Below are positions 1-6,452 of a stretch of DNA of 18,658 bases, in pieces. Position 1 is the first letter of the stretch; each line of letters begins with the position of its first letter. Position numbers and translations under genes: made by a program. Where the stretch lies: the NCBI GenBank assembly GCA_002321305.1, contig DCMF01000001.1:1-18658 (forward strand), written 5' to 3'. A model generated the notes under the pieces. It was not told the DNA's origin. It did not search any database and worked only from the letters and a program-made list of their open reading frames with translations. Source of the stretch: Verrucomicrobia bacterium UBA1629 (lineage in GTDB: Bacteria; Verrucomicrobiota; Kiritimatiellia; RFP12; UBA1067).

Positions 1-39
1 CTGGGCATTCTTTTCGCTTCGATTTTGAATCTCCGCTAT

Positions 40-55
40 CCCGGCACACACCGGG
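40..55. repeat. Short hairpin, CCCGG stem
   Basis: CCCGG-CACACA-CCGGG is a perfect 5-bp stem with a 6-nt loop. It lies just downstream of the possible leftward promoter at 70-75, so it would sit in the 5' leader of any transcript leaving the window to the left. There is no U-tract, so it is not a normal intrinsic terminator. Confidence 0.35.
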
Positions 56-69
56 TAGGAACGGGGGGC

Positions 70-75
70 ATTATA
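70..75 (-). promoter_or_regulatory. Possible leftward -10 element
   Basis: The minus strand reads TATAAT here, within TGTAGTATAAT. The same 11-mer forms the -10 region of the better-supported promoter at 12396-12425. No good -35 hexamer is visible at 16-18 nt because the DNA there is a C-run. It would drive a gene beyond the left edge of the window; an ATG on the minus strand at 6-8 is one possible start. Confidence 0.3.
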
Positions 76-204
76 CTACAAACGGATTAGACAGGGGGGG
101 GCTGGCCGGACTCCGCATGAAAAACGAATCCTCTCACTGGGCGACAAAAGTCGTCCTCGAACACGAGCGCTGTCGCGCGAACACGAAACAGCGCCGCCCG
201 TCCG

Positions 205-384
205 TCGAGGCACGAAAAGGCTTGCGCGAACGTCTCGAAGCGTCGTTGGCCCGCGTGTCACGCCTCGCGCAGTGCCGCAGGGTTTGCAGAGTTCCGCAAA
301 GAATCTCTGCGCCTCTGCGCGAGCCGTTGCGACGTGGCCAAATCAGGGCTTCGAGTGGATGCGCGAAGCCTTTTCGTGCCTCGA
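205..384. repeat. Spaced 19-bp perfect inverted repeat
   Basis: TCGAGGCACGAAAAGGCTT at 205-223 recurs as its exact reverse complement at 366-384, about 142 nt apart. The arms are too far apart for a simple terminator. They could be the ends of a small mobile or repetitive element, or two inverted copies of one dispersed repeat. No transposase frame and no target-site duplication is evident around them. Confidence 0.55.
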
Positions 385-451
385 TGCGTGAGGCCTGCCG
401 CGCTTTCGTGTCCGCGCCACGCGCGGCGTTCGTGCCCGTCGGCGCGTCATG

Positions 452-657
452 CCCCGCAAGGGGTGACTGGGACGGGACGGCGACGCGGCAAGCCGTCAGG
501 CTTGAGACGCGGCGGCGTCTCGCCACGGTCAATCGGCGGAACGCCGATGACGCGCCGGAAATGCGCCGCAGAAAGCGAAGCTTTCGGAGGGAAGGTTGCG
601 CAGCAACGGCGAAGCCGCCCGCAAGGGCCCGCGTTTCGTGGTCTGCGGCGAAGCCGC
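452..657. repeat. Array of nine short perfect hairpins
   Basis: Nine perfect inverted repeats with 3-4-nt loops lie in about 206 bp: 452-463 (loop GCAA), 489-504 (GTCA), 504-521 (GGCG), 532-548 (GAA, 7-bp stem), 571-585 (GAA), 595-607 (GCA), 607-617 (GAA), 617-628 (GCAA) and 645-657 (GAA). Several contain GCGAAGC or GCGCAGC, the GCGNAGC class known to form unusually stable DNA mini-hairpins. Stem sequences differ from one to the next, so this is not a simple tandem duplication. It lies downstream of the LysM gene stop. Confidence 0.7.
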
Positions 658-788
658 CGAACAAAGACGAGAGAGAGACTGTCGCCCAGAAAGCAAATCG
701 TCTTTTCGTGCTGAAGCCCTGCGCGCGCACCCAAGGCTTCGGTGCTTAGGTTTTTGCAACACACCCTTGCGTCCAACAAGGAAGCCGC

Positions 789-1664
789 CTACATCTCCGA
801 AATGAGGACGCTCGAGCCGACCGGCATCAGAAGGTCGATCTCCGCCTGGTCGGACGGCCTGAACGAGACGCCGAGCGACCGCCAAAACGCCAGAGGCCCC
901 TTCGGCAGCTCGTAGGCGCCCGCCTTGCCCGTCGGCTCCTTCGCCAGGTCATAGCGCTTGAAGAACTTCTCCTTCAGGAGCAGGTCAGCCGTCCGCGCCC
1001 GCCGGTGGACGACGAGCGTGAAGCGGGGATGATCCATCACGAAGACCTTTGCGCCGAGGCGGATCTTCTCGACGTTTCCGCCGTTCAGCCGCGCGAACGA
1101 GGCGAACGTCGAGCCGTTCTCCGCCGCGAGGCGCGAGGCCGTGTCGCCGCGCCGAACCTCGACCGACCGCACCCAGAGCGGCGTCTTCCGCTCGAAGAGC
1201 CGCTTCATGTTCAGGACGCCCAGCCGCCGCGCGAGCGCGTCGTCCAGGTCGGCCGCCGGCGAACCGGGCAGCGCGCGGATCTGCTCGATGGTCGAGACGG
1301 CCATCTCGACGTCGCGGCGGCGCTCCGCCTCCTCCAGCCGCAGCAGGAGATTGCGGACGCGCGCCGGGCGCTTCTCCGCCGCGGCGCGGCGGACGGTCGG
1401 CTCGATCGGCGAAGGAGGCTCCGCCGCCGGACGCGCCGCCGGCACGGGCGGCGGCGACACGACGGCCTCCGCCTCGTCCGCGTCGCGCGGGAACTCCGCC
1501 GCGTCCCGTGCCGCCGCCGCGCGGTAGCGCCGCACGAGCGTCACGGAAAACGAGACGAGCGCGACAAGGCCGACGAGAACGAAAACCCAGCCGAGGCCGG
1601 ACGACTTGCGCTCGTCCTGTCGGGGATTCCACTCAAGGCCGTACCTGCCGCGATTGAGCGACAT
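789..1664 (-). CDS. Membrane-anchored LysM-domain protein
   Basis: This 291-aa protein probably binds peptidoglycan from the inner membrane. Residues 23-44 form one membrane span, followed by an Ala/Pro-rich linker (about 50-100), a charged helical stretch (100-160) and a LysM domain at about 166-210 (VRRGDTASRLAAENGS, then IRLGAKVFVM). Residues 213-291 resemble the outer strands of an L,D-transpeptidase (YkuD) fold: an early strand set ending in TGKAGAYEL and a final PVGSSVLI. The catalytic His and SxGC-type Cys motif are absent, so it should not be an active transpeptidase. The start follows the yajC stop by 6 nt, with AAAGGG as ribosome-binding site, so the two are co-transcribed. The LysM call is firm; the YkuD relation is tentative. 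Confidence 0.75.
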   Translation of the reverse strand: MSLNRGRYGLEWNPRQDERKSSGLGWVFVLVGLVALVSFSVTLVRRYRAAAARDAAEFPRDADEAEAVVSPPPVPAARPAAEPPSPIEPTVRRAAAEKRPARVRNLLLRLEEAERRRDVEMAVSTIEQIRALPGSPAADLDDALARRLGVLNMKRLFERKTPLWVRSVEVRRGDTASRLAAENGSTFASFARLNGGNVEKIRLGAKVFVMDHPRFTLVVHRRARTADLLLKEKFFKRYDLAKEPTGKAGAYELPKGPLAFWRSLGVSFRPSDQAEIDLLMPVGSSVLISEM

Positions 1665-1670
1665 CGCCCT

Positions 1671-2003
1671 TTACTTCTTCTGCGGCTCCTCCGTCGGGAC
1701 GACGCCCGAAACGCAGCTGCGCGCGATCTCGACCGTGGTGCCGGGGCAGATCTCGACCTTGAACGTCTTCTCCGTCGCCTCCTGGATCGTGCCCATGAGG
1801 CCGCCCGCGAAGACGATCTTCGCGCCCGCGCGCAGTTCCTCGATCATTTTCCGGCGCTCCTTCTCCTTGCGCTGCTGGGGACGGATCATCATGAAGTAGA
1901 AGATCGCGAGGATGAGGAGCATCGGGACGAGCATCCCCATGCCGCCGGCCTGGGGAGCGGACGCGGGCGCCGCCGCGTCACAGAGCATCAGTGCAGTGTT
2001 CAT
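1671..2003 (-). CDS. yajC: Preprotein translocase subunit YajC
   Basis: YajC is the small accessory subunit that associates with SecDF and SecYEG in the inner membrane. This 110-aa protein shows the family layout: a short non-cytoplasmic N-terminus, one membrane span (about 23-40, ending FYFMMIRPQQRKEKER) and a small cytoplasmic domain with AGAKIVFAGGLMGTI, where the usual form is GDxVVTxGGxxG. I chose ATG at 2003 because it gives normal family length and has AAAGGAAAAA upstream; the frame stays open further upstream but only through repeat and antisense-tgt sequence. It follows tgt, as in the classic tgt-yajC-secDF order, but a LysM gene follows instead of secD. Confidence 0.9.
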   Translation of the reverse strand: MNTALMLCDAAAPASAPQAGGMGMLVPMLLILAIFYFMMIRPQQRKEKERRKMIEELRAGAKIVFAGGLMGTIQEATEKTFKVEICPGTTVEIARSCVSGVVPTEEPQKK

Positions 2004-2009
2004 TTTTCT

Positions 2010-2031
2010 TGTTTTTCCTTTCGGGTTGGGT
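2010..2031 (-). promoter_or_regulatory. A-rich leader with SD before yajC
   Basis: In the transcript this reads CTCAACCCAACCCGAAAGG then AAAAA. The exbB leader has nearly the same string (CTCAACCCAAAAGGAAAAA) and both sit directly after TGAGNNN-type heptads. AAAGGA is the likely ribosome-binding site. The shared leader suggests a copied 5' module. Confidence 0.5.
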
Positions 2032-2080
2032 TGAGAAGTGAGATGTGAGGGATGAGAGGTGAGGGATGAGAGGTGAGAAA
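2032..2080. repeat. Seven in-register TGAGNNN heptads
   Basis: Seven consecutive 7-nt units fit TGAGNNN with no indel (NNN = AAG, ATG, GGA, AGG, GGA, AGG, AAA). On the transcript of yajC they read NNNCTCA. The same family occurs inside the LolC/E gene (3822-3870) and upstream of exbB (8297-8401). Confidence 0.85.
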
Positions 2081-2083
2081 GAG

Positions 2084-2100
2084 AACGGGAAGCTCCCGTT
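2084..2100. terminator. 7-bp triloop hairpin after tgt
   Basis: AACGGGA-AGC-TCCCGTT is a perfect 7-bp stem with a 3-nt loop. It sits exactly between the two heptad repeat blocks. Read leftward after tgt it is followed by CTCTTTCTC, pyrimidine-rich but not a true U-tract, so it is a weak terminator or attenuator candidate between tgt and yajC. It could also simply protect the tgt mRNA end. Confidence 0.35.
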
Positions 2101-2171
2101 TGTCCTTTGTCTTGTGTCCGCTGTCCTTGCCCGTCCTTTGTCCTTTGTCCTTTGTCCTTTGTCCGCTGTCC
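2099..2171. repeat. NNTGTCC heptad repeats after tgt
   Basis: Units of 7 nt fit TTTGTCC or near variants (TTTGTCT, TGTGTCC, GCTGTCC), including four perfect TTTGTCC copies in a row at 2137-2164, with one 3-nt slip near 2127-2129. In the tgt/yajC transcript they read GGACAAA. The same family occurs at 8411-8438 upstream of exbB. Confidence 0.85.
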
Positions 2172-2191
2172 TTGTCGAGAAGCCGCTATCG

Positions 2192-3292
2192 CTAGTTCCT
2201 GTAGGCCCTGACCTCGGCGAGGAAGTCGGCGAACGTGTCGTTCGCGAGCGATTCGCGCATCTCGCGCATGAACTCGTTCAGCCGCCAGACGTTGTGGATC
2301 GTGAGCAGCCGGAGACCGAGGATCTCGCCGCAGTTCAGGAGGTGGCGCACGTAGCTGCGCGAGAAGTTGCGGCAGCAGTAGCAGTCGCAGCCCTCCTCGA
2401 CCGGACCGGGGTCGAACGCCCATTTCGCGGCCTTGATCGCGACGTTGCCCTTGCGCGTGATGGCCGTGCCGTGGCGCGCGATGCGCGTCGGGATGACGCA
2501 GTCGAACATGTCGACGCCGCGCGCGACGCACTCCGCCATCTGGTGCAGGACGCCAAGCCCCATCACATAGCGCGGACGGTCCTTCGGCAGGTGGGGGACG
2601 CTCGCCTCGACGGCCTGGTACATGAACGCCTCCGGCTCGCCGACCGAGACGCCGCCGATCGCGTAGCCATCGAAGCCGATCTTCACGAGTTCCTCCGCGC
2701 AGTGGCGGCGGATGTCATCGTAGACGCCGCCCTGCACGATGCCGAAGACCATCTGGCCCTCGGCGTGCGGCTCGTCCTTCGACTGGCGCGCCCAGCGGAT
2801 CGTCCGCTCGACCGACGCCTCGGCGCGCGCGCGGTCGCAGGGATACGGCAGGCACTCGTCGAAGACCATCGCGATGTCGGAGCCGATCGTGCGCTGCATC
2901 GCCATCGACTCCTTCGGGCCGAGGAAGAACGCATGCCCGTCAAGGTGCGACTGGAAGTGGCAGCCCTCCTCGGTGAACTTGCGCATCTTCGCGAGCGAGA
3001 AGACCTGAAAGCCGCCGGAGTCCGTGAGGATCGGGCCGTCCCACCGCATGAACCGGTGCAGCCCGCCGGCGGCGGCGATGACCTCCGGACCCGGCCGCAG
3101 CAGGAGGTGGTAGGTGTTGCCGAGGACGACCTGCGTCTTCAGCGCGACGAGGTCGCGCGGCTCCAGCGCCTTGACGGTGCCGAGCGTCCCGACGTCCATG
3201 AACACGGGCGTCTCGACGACCCCGTGCGCGGTCGTGAGCCGTCCCAGCCGCGCTTCGGTGCGCGCATCCTCTTTTAGTACCTGAAAACTCAC
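2192..3292 (-). CDS. tgt: Queuine tRNA-guanine transglycosylase
   Basis: This enzyme exchanges guanine at the wobble position of GUN-anticodon tRNAs for preQ1 in queuosine synthesis; it is cytoplasmic and zinc-dependent. The 366-aa length is normal. Visible residues are D91 in DSGGFQVF (general acid/base), D264 in DMFDCVIPTR (nucleophile by spacing to the Zymomonas enzyme), GIVQGG at 184-189, and the zinc set C302, C304, C307 and H333, whose spacing matches the known enzyme. The start is GTG: it precedes MSFQVLKEDART, the usual beginning. A TACAAT lies only 7 nt upstream, so its own transcript would be leaderless. yajC follows after a repeat-filled spacer. Queuosine synthesis genes other than tgt are not in the window. 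Confidence 0.96.
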   Translation of the reverse strand: MSFQVLKEDARTEARLGRLTTAHGVVETPVFMDVGTLGTVKALEPRDLVALKTQVVLGNTYHLLLRPGPEVIAAAGGLHRFMRWDGPILTDSGGFQVFSLAKMRKFTEEGCHFQSHLDGHAFFLGPKESMAMQRTIGSDIAMVFDECLPYPCDRARAEASVERTIRWARQSKDEPHAEGQMVFGIVQGGVYDDIRRHCAEELVKIGFDGYAIGGVSVGEPEAFMYQAVEASVPHLPKDRPRYVMGLGVLHQMAECVARGVDMFDCVIPTRIARHGTAITRKGNVAIKAAKWAFDPGPVEEGCDCYCCRNFSRSYVRHLLNCGEILGLRLLTIHNVWRLNEFMREMRESLANDTFADFLAEVRAYRN

Positions 3293-3299
3293 GGCGCGT

Positions 3300-3305
3300 A
3301 TTGTA
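3300..3305 (-). promoter_or_regulatory. Possible leaderless tgt promoter (-10)
   Basis: The minus strand reads TACAAT ending 7 nt before the GTG start of tgt, so initiation would fall at or next to the start codon. A TTGAAC at 3326-3331 is a possible -35 but the 20-nt spacing is too long. The 27-nt gap to the LolC/E gene also allows simple read-through. Confidence 0.3.
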
Positions 3306-3319
3306 CCAAAAAAACGGCG

Positions 3320-4612
3320 CTATTGGTTCAATGCCTTCACCGGATCCTTTGCGGCGGCGAAGAGCGCCGGGATGAACGACGCGAGGAGGCCGAAGACGAA
3401 GACAAGCCCGACGACCCAGAAGATGTCGGAGACGATCAGCCGGTGCGGAATCGCCGCGAGCCCGTACACGGACGCCGGGAAGACCTCCAGCCCCACCTTC
3501 GCCAGTCCTTCGACGATGTTCTGGAGGTTCGCGAGCACCGCCCACGACGCAAGCAGGCCGAGCACGATGCCGAGGCCGCACTGGATCATGCCGTGGACGA
3601 CGAAGACCTTCATGATCTCGCGCTTGCGGAAGCCGAGCGCCTTCAAAAGGCCGATCTCCGGCGTCTTCTGCACGGTCAGCACGAGCAGCGTGTTCATGAC
3701 GCAGAAGACCGCGACGAGCGAAATGAGCGAGAGGAGAAGCGCCGTCATGTTCTTCTCGACCGCCAGCGCATTGAAGATCTCGCGGTCGGCCTCCCGCCAG
3801 GAGATGGCGCGGAGGGAGGGATGAGAAGTGAGGGATGAGGGATGAGAGGTGAGGGATGGGGGATGAGAGGTGGGGATGGTGGGGGGCGTCGTGATGCGCA
3901 CGGCCTGCTCGACGAGGGCGTTGAACTTCGCCGCGTCCGTCGGGCAGTCCGTCTTGACGTGAATCGCGAACACGCCGTGTTCCATGCCCATGAGATCACG
4001 GACGTTCGGGAGCGACGCGACGACGTAGCCGGAGTCGTACTCGTGCTGTCCGCACGAGAAGATGCCGACGACCTTCCACTTGACCGGCAGGAACACCTCG
4101 TCCTTCGCGACGAGCGTCTTCGGCGAGTAGACCGTCACCTCGTCCCCGACCCAGACGCCCAGCGAACGCGCCGCCGAGACACCGAGGACGATCGAGTCGC
4201 CGGAGAGGTCGAACGTGCCGGCGCGCGGCGCGCCGATGCGGTAGGCGCGCGTGAAGTCGTCGCCGTCCACGCCGAGGATGACCGGCGCGAGGACGCGCCC
4301 CTTGTGCGCGAGAAGGACGCGCGTGTCGATCTCCGGCGTCACGCACGTCACGCCCGAGATCTGCCGCAGCTTCGCCGCCAGTTCCTCTTCGCCGCGGATC
4401 ACGTTGCCGGAGAGAGGCACGAGCGAGACGTGCGGCTTGAAGTCGAGGATCTTCTCCTCCCAGATGTCGCCGAAGCCCGTCATGACGCTGCGCACGATGA
4501 TGACGACCGCCACGCCGAGCATGACGCCGAGAATCGAGACGAGCGTGATGACCGAAGCGACGGATCGCTTCGGCTTCAGGTACTTCAGCGCAAGAAAAAG
4601 AGGAAAGTTCAA
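3320..4612 (-). CDS. LolC/LolE-family ABC permease
   Basis: This 430-aa inner-membrane permease belongs to the LolC/E (MacB/FtsX) class, which extracts lipoproteins for transfer to the outer membrane. It has an N-terminal span (about 19-42) after FLALKYLKPKRS, a large periplasmic domain (about 45-285) and three C-terminal spans (about 290-315, 340-365, 395-420), ending near DPVKALN. The start is TTG, 3 nt after the toroid-gene stop, giving the typical LolC N-terminus, so translation is probably coupled. Residues 241-267 are odd: a Ser/His/Pro/Leu/Thr heptapeptide repeat encoded by the TGAGNNN DNA repeat, placed just before SWREADREIF. No LolD ATPase gene is adjacent. LolC, LolE or a fused-role LolCE cannot be separated here, so no gene name is given. 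Confidence 0.85.
   Translation of the reverse strand: MNFPLFLALKYLKPKRSVASVITLVSILGVMLGVAVVIIVRSVMTGFGDIWEEKILDFKPHVSLVPLSGNVIRGEEELAAKLRQISGVTCVTPEIDTRVLLAHKGRVLAPVILGVDGDDFTRAYRIGAPRAGTFDLSGDSIVLGVSAARSLGVWVGDEVTVYSPKTLVAKDEVFLPVKWKVVGIFSCGQHEYDSGYVVASLPNVRDLMGMEHGVFAIHVKTDCPTDAAKFNALVEQAVRITTPPTIPTSHPPSLTSHPSSLTSHPSLRAISWREADREIFNALAVEKNMTALLLSLISLVAVFCVMNTLLVLTVQKTPEIGLLKALGFRKREIMKVFVVHGMIQCGLGIVLGLLASWAVLANLQNIVEGLAKVGLEVFPASVYGLAAIPHRLIVSDIFWVVGLVFVFGLLASFIPALFAAAKDPVKALNQ
3815..3870. repeat. TGAGNNN heptads inside permease gene
   Basis: After GGAGGGA at 3815, seven in-register heptads run from 3822 to 3870 (AAG, GGA, GGA, AGG, GGA, then TGGGGGA, then AGG). Like the block before yajC, the series opens with TGAGAAG. 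Being in frame, 21 nt (three units) encode seven residues, giving SHPPSLT, SHPSSLT, SHPSL in the protein. The irregular GT-rich stretch to about 3892 is probably part of the same insert. Confidence 0.85.
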
Positions 4613-4615
4613 CGT

Positions 4616-6364
4616 TTAAATATCGACCTCGATGTCGAGCTCGTCAGCCTTTTTCTTCTTGCCCGCGTCCGCGTCGTCCTCGCCCGACGTGATGGCCTTG
4701 GCGGCCTTCGTCTGGGTCGTCGGCAGGTAGCGGTAGTAGACCATCATCTGGAGCGCGGCAAGGCACGTCGCCATCGTGGTGGCCTTCTCGCCGCCGCACG
4801 TCTGGTCCTTGAACTTCCAGTAGCCGATCGGACGCGGCTTGCCGTCCGGGCCGGGGATCTTCTCCGGGAGCGTGATGATCGTGCGCGGATAGAGGGCCTT
4901 CATCGCGAGGTTCCAGTCCTGCCAGGACTTCACGTTCGCGGGCGTCGCGCCCTGGCACATGCCGGCCTGGTACTTGCACTGCGCGGCGTAGTAGCAGTAG
5001 TACTGCGGGTTCTGCGGCGGCAGGGCCTCCGAGAGCTTCTTGCCCTTCACGCCGTCGAACGAGGGCGCCCAGGCGCGCATCGTGTCCAGCGAGGCCTTCA
5101 CCTCCGGCTCGTTCATGTAGCCGAGCAGCTGCATCGCGAGGCAGCCCGTCGCCGTGAGGCCCGTCGGATTGCCGCCCGCCGTGTAGTTGAAGCCGCCGTT
5201 CTTGAAGTTGCGCGTCTTCAGACACTTGATGGCCTTCTTGATGCAGGCGTCCAGGCCCTTCGGGTGCATGCCCGCCATCTTGCCGGCCTTGAGCGCCTGC
5301 AGCGCCCATCCCGCGTAGGACATATCGTCGCGCGTCGACTTCCGGTTCATGCCGTAGTCCCAGCCGCCGGTCGGCGACTGGTTGTCGACGATGCGCTGGA
5401 GCGTCTGCTCGGCGACGAGCTTCGTGTTCGGGTTGCGCGTCATGCCGTAGGCTTCGCAGAGGGCGTAGGTCGCGATCAGCGTCGCGTACTCGTTGCCGTC
5501 CGTCCCCTTGAACGAGACGACCTCCTGGCCGGTCTTGTCCTTGCGCTTCGTCAGCGAGTCGATGAGGAACTGCATGGCCTTCTGGACGGTCGGCCCGAAC
5601 TCCTTCGAACCCGGCGTCTCGCCGTGGGCGAGGAACGCGAGAATCGCGAGGCCGGCGTTGGAGATCGGGTTGCCGCCGTTCCCCCAGCTGCCGTTCGGCT
5701 GCTGCGTCTTCTTGAGCCACCGCAGGGCCTTCAGCACGGCGCCTTCGGTCGTCGCGTCGCCGTACATGTTGCCGCCGCCCGCGTACTTGGCGATCATGCC
5801 GGGCGTCCGCGAACCCGTCATCGAGCGCATCGTGACGGGCGACTTGATGAGCGCGACGGAGTCCTGCGCGGCCGGCTTCACCGTGACGGGCTCGGCCGTC
5901 GGCGTCGCGCTCGGCGTCACGATGTCCGTGACCGGGCCGACGACCGGCGTATCGACCACGACGTCGACCATCTCCTCCGGCGGCGTCTGCTCGACGATCT
6001 CCTCCTGTTCCTGCTCCTCCTCGAGCTCGGCCTCCTCCTCCTGGGCGCGCGCGACCTCAACCTCGATCTTCTTGCCGACCTGGCCCTGCACCGCCGTCAC
6101 GACGATGAGGACGACGACGCCGAGAACCGGCAGGGTAATCGCCGCGATCGGGGCGATCAGGCGCTGCAGCTCGGTCTTCGCGAGCTTGAACTCGGCGGAG
6201 GAATGCGGCTTCGAGAGGCCAGTCACCATGTCCGCCATGCGGCGGAAGAAGCCCTTCTCCTCGAACGCCGCGTCGATCTCGGCCTTGTGCTGCTCGAACA
6301 GCTCCTCCGCGCTCAGCGGGGCCTCCTCTTCCAGCATTTCGTCATCTACAATCTCGTCTGCCAT
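4616..6364 (-). CDS. TM-anchored terpenoid-toroid repeat protein
   Basis: This 582-aa protein has a cytoplasmic acidic N-terminus, one span at about 69-92, a Glu-rich then Val/Pro/Thr-rich linker (105-165; EEEQEQEEIVEQTPPEEMV) and an alpha/alpha toroid of the squalene-oxidase/prenyltransferase repeat type (about 205-545). Repeats include QQPNGSWGNG, SPTGGWDYGM and NGGFNYTAGG. I see no DxDD or DDTAE catalytic motif, so it is probably a binding domain, not a cyclase. The tail is Lys/Asp-rich. The start has a strong GGAGGT 7 nt upstream. It follows exbB-exbD-exbD, the place of TonB or TolA, and its topology (short cytoplasmic part, one span, stiff linker, periplasmic domain) matches those proteins. 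A role as force transducer or load-bearing partner is inference. Confidence 0.75.
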   Translation of the reverse strand: MADEIVDDEMLEEEAPLSAEELFEQHKAEIDAAFEEKGFFRRMADMVTGLSKPHSSAEFKLAKTELQRLIAPIAAITLPVLGVVVLIVVTAVQGQVGKKIEVEVARAQEEEAELEEEQEQEEIVEQTPPEEMVDVVVDTPVVGPVTDIVTPSATPTAEPVTVKPAAQDSVALIKSPVTMRSMTGSRTPGMIAKYAGGGNMYGDATTEGAVLKALRWLKKTQQPNGSWGNGGNPISNAGLAILAFLAHGETPGSKEFGPTVQKAMQFLIDSLTKRKDKTGQEVVSFKGTDGNEYATLIATYALCEAYGMTRNPNTKLVAEQTLQRIVDNQSPTGGWDYGMNRKSTRDDMSYAGWALQALKAGKMAGMHPKGLDACIKKAIKCLKTRNFKNGGFNYTAGGNPTGLTATGCLAMQLLGYMNEPEVKASLDTMRAWAPSFDGVKGKKLSEALPPQNPQYYCYYAAQCKYQAGMCQGATPANVKSWQDWNLAMKALYPRTIITLPEKIPGPDGKPRPIGYWKFKDQTCGGEKATTMATCLAALQMMVYYRYLPTTQTKAAKAITSGEDDADAGKKKKADELDIEVDI

Positions 6365-6369
6365 TTTCA

Positions 6370-6441
6370 GACCTCCAGACTTTCAAGACTTTCCAAACTT
6401 TCCAAACCTGCCAAACCATCCGAACCTTCCAAACCTGCCGA
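6370..6441. repeat. Nonamer repeats carrying the SD
   Basis: Seven in-register 9-nt units at 6379-6441 fit ACYNTCCAA-like forms (ACTTTCAAG, ACTTTCCAA twice, ACCTGCCAA, ACCATCCGA, ACCTTCCAA, ACCTGCCGA). In the transcript they read TTTGGAAAG, TTCGGATGG and so on. The last unit before the toroid gene is TCTGGAGG, whose GGAGG is that gene's Shine-Dalgarno sequence. The block fills the exbD-toroid spacer. Confidence 0.85.
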
Positions 6442-6452
6442 ACCCTGCCCTC

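Larger units (their letters stand above)
1..788. other. Gene-free, hairpin-rich region
   Basis: I find no convincing gene here. Open frames exist on both strands, but they are Arg/Ala/Pro-rich, overlap each other and match no family I know, as expected from GC-rich non-coding DNA. The stretch holds a possible leftward promoter (70-75), a small hairpin at 40-55, a 19-bp inverted repeat (205-223 and 366-384), 8-9-nt CTCTGCG-type repeats near 300-325, and an array of short perfect hairpins (452-657). It lies downstream of the last gene of the long leftward cluster, so part of it may form that transcript's 3' end. No hairpin here is followed by a clear U-tract. Confidence 0.6.

Noticed and set aside
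117..749. Overlapping open frames on both strands in the left region
   Set aside because: Both products are Arg/Ala-rich with no motif, they run through the hairpin array, and neither has a credible ribosome-binding site.
1671..2531. A longer yajC starting inside tgt
   Set aside because: The extra N-terminus is antisense-independent out-of-frame tgt sequence plus repeat DNA; the 110-aa form from 2003 has normal length and a ribosome-binding site.
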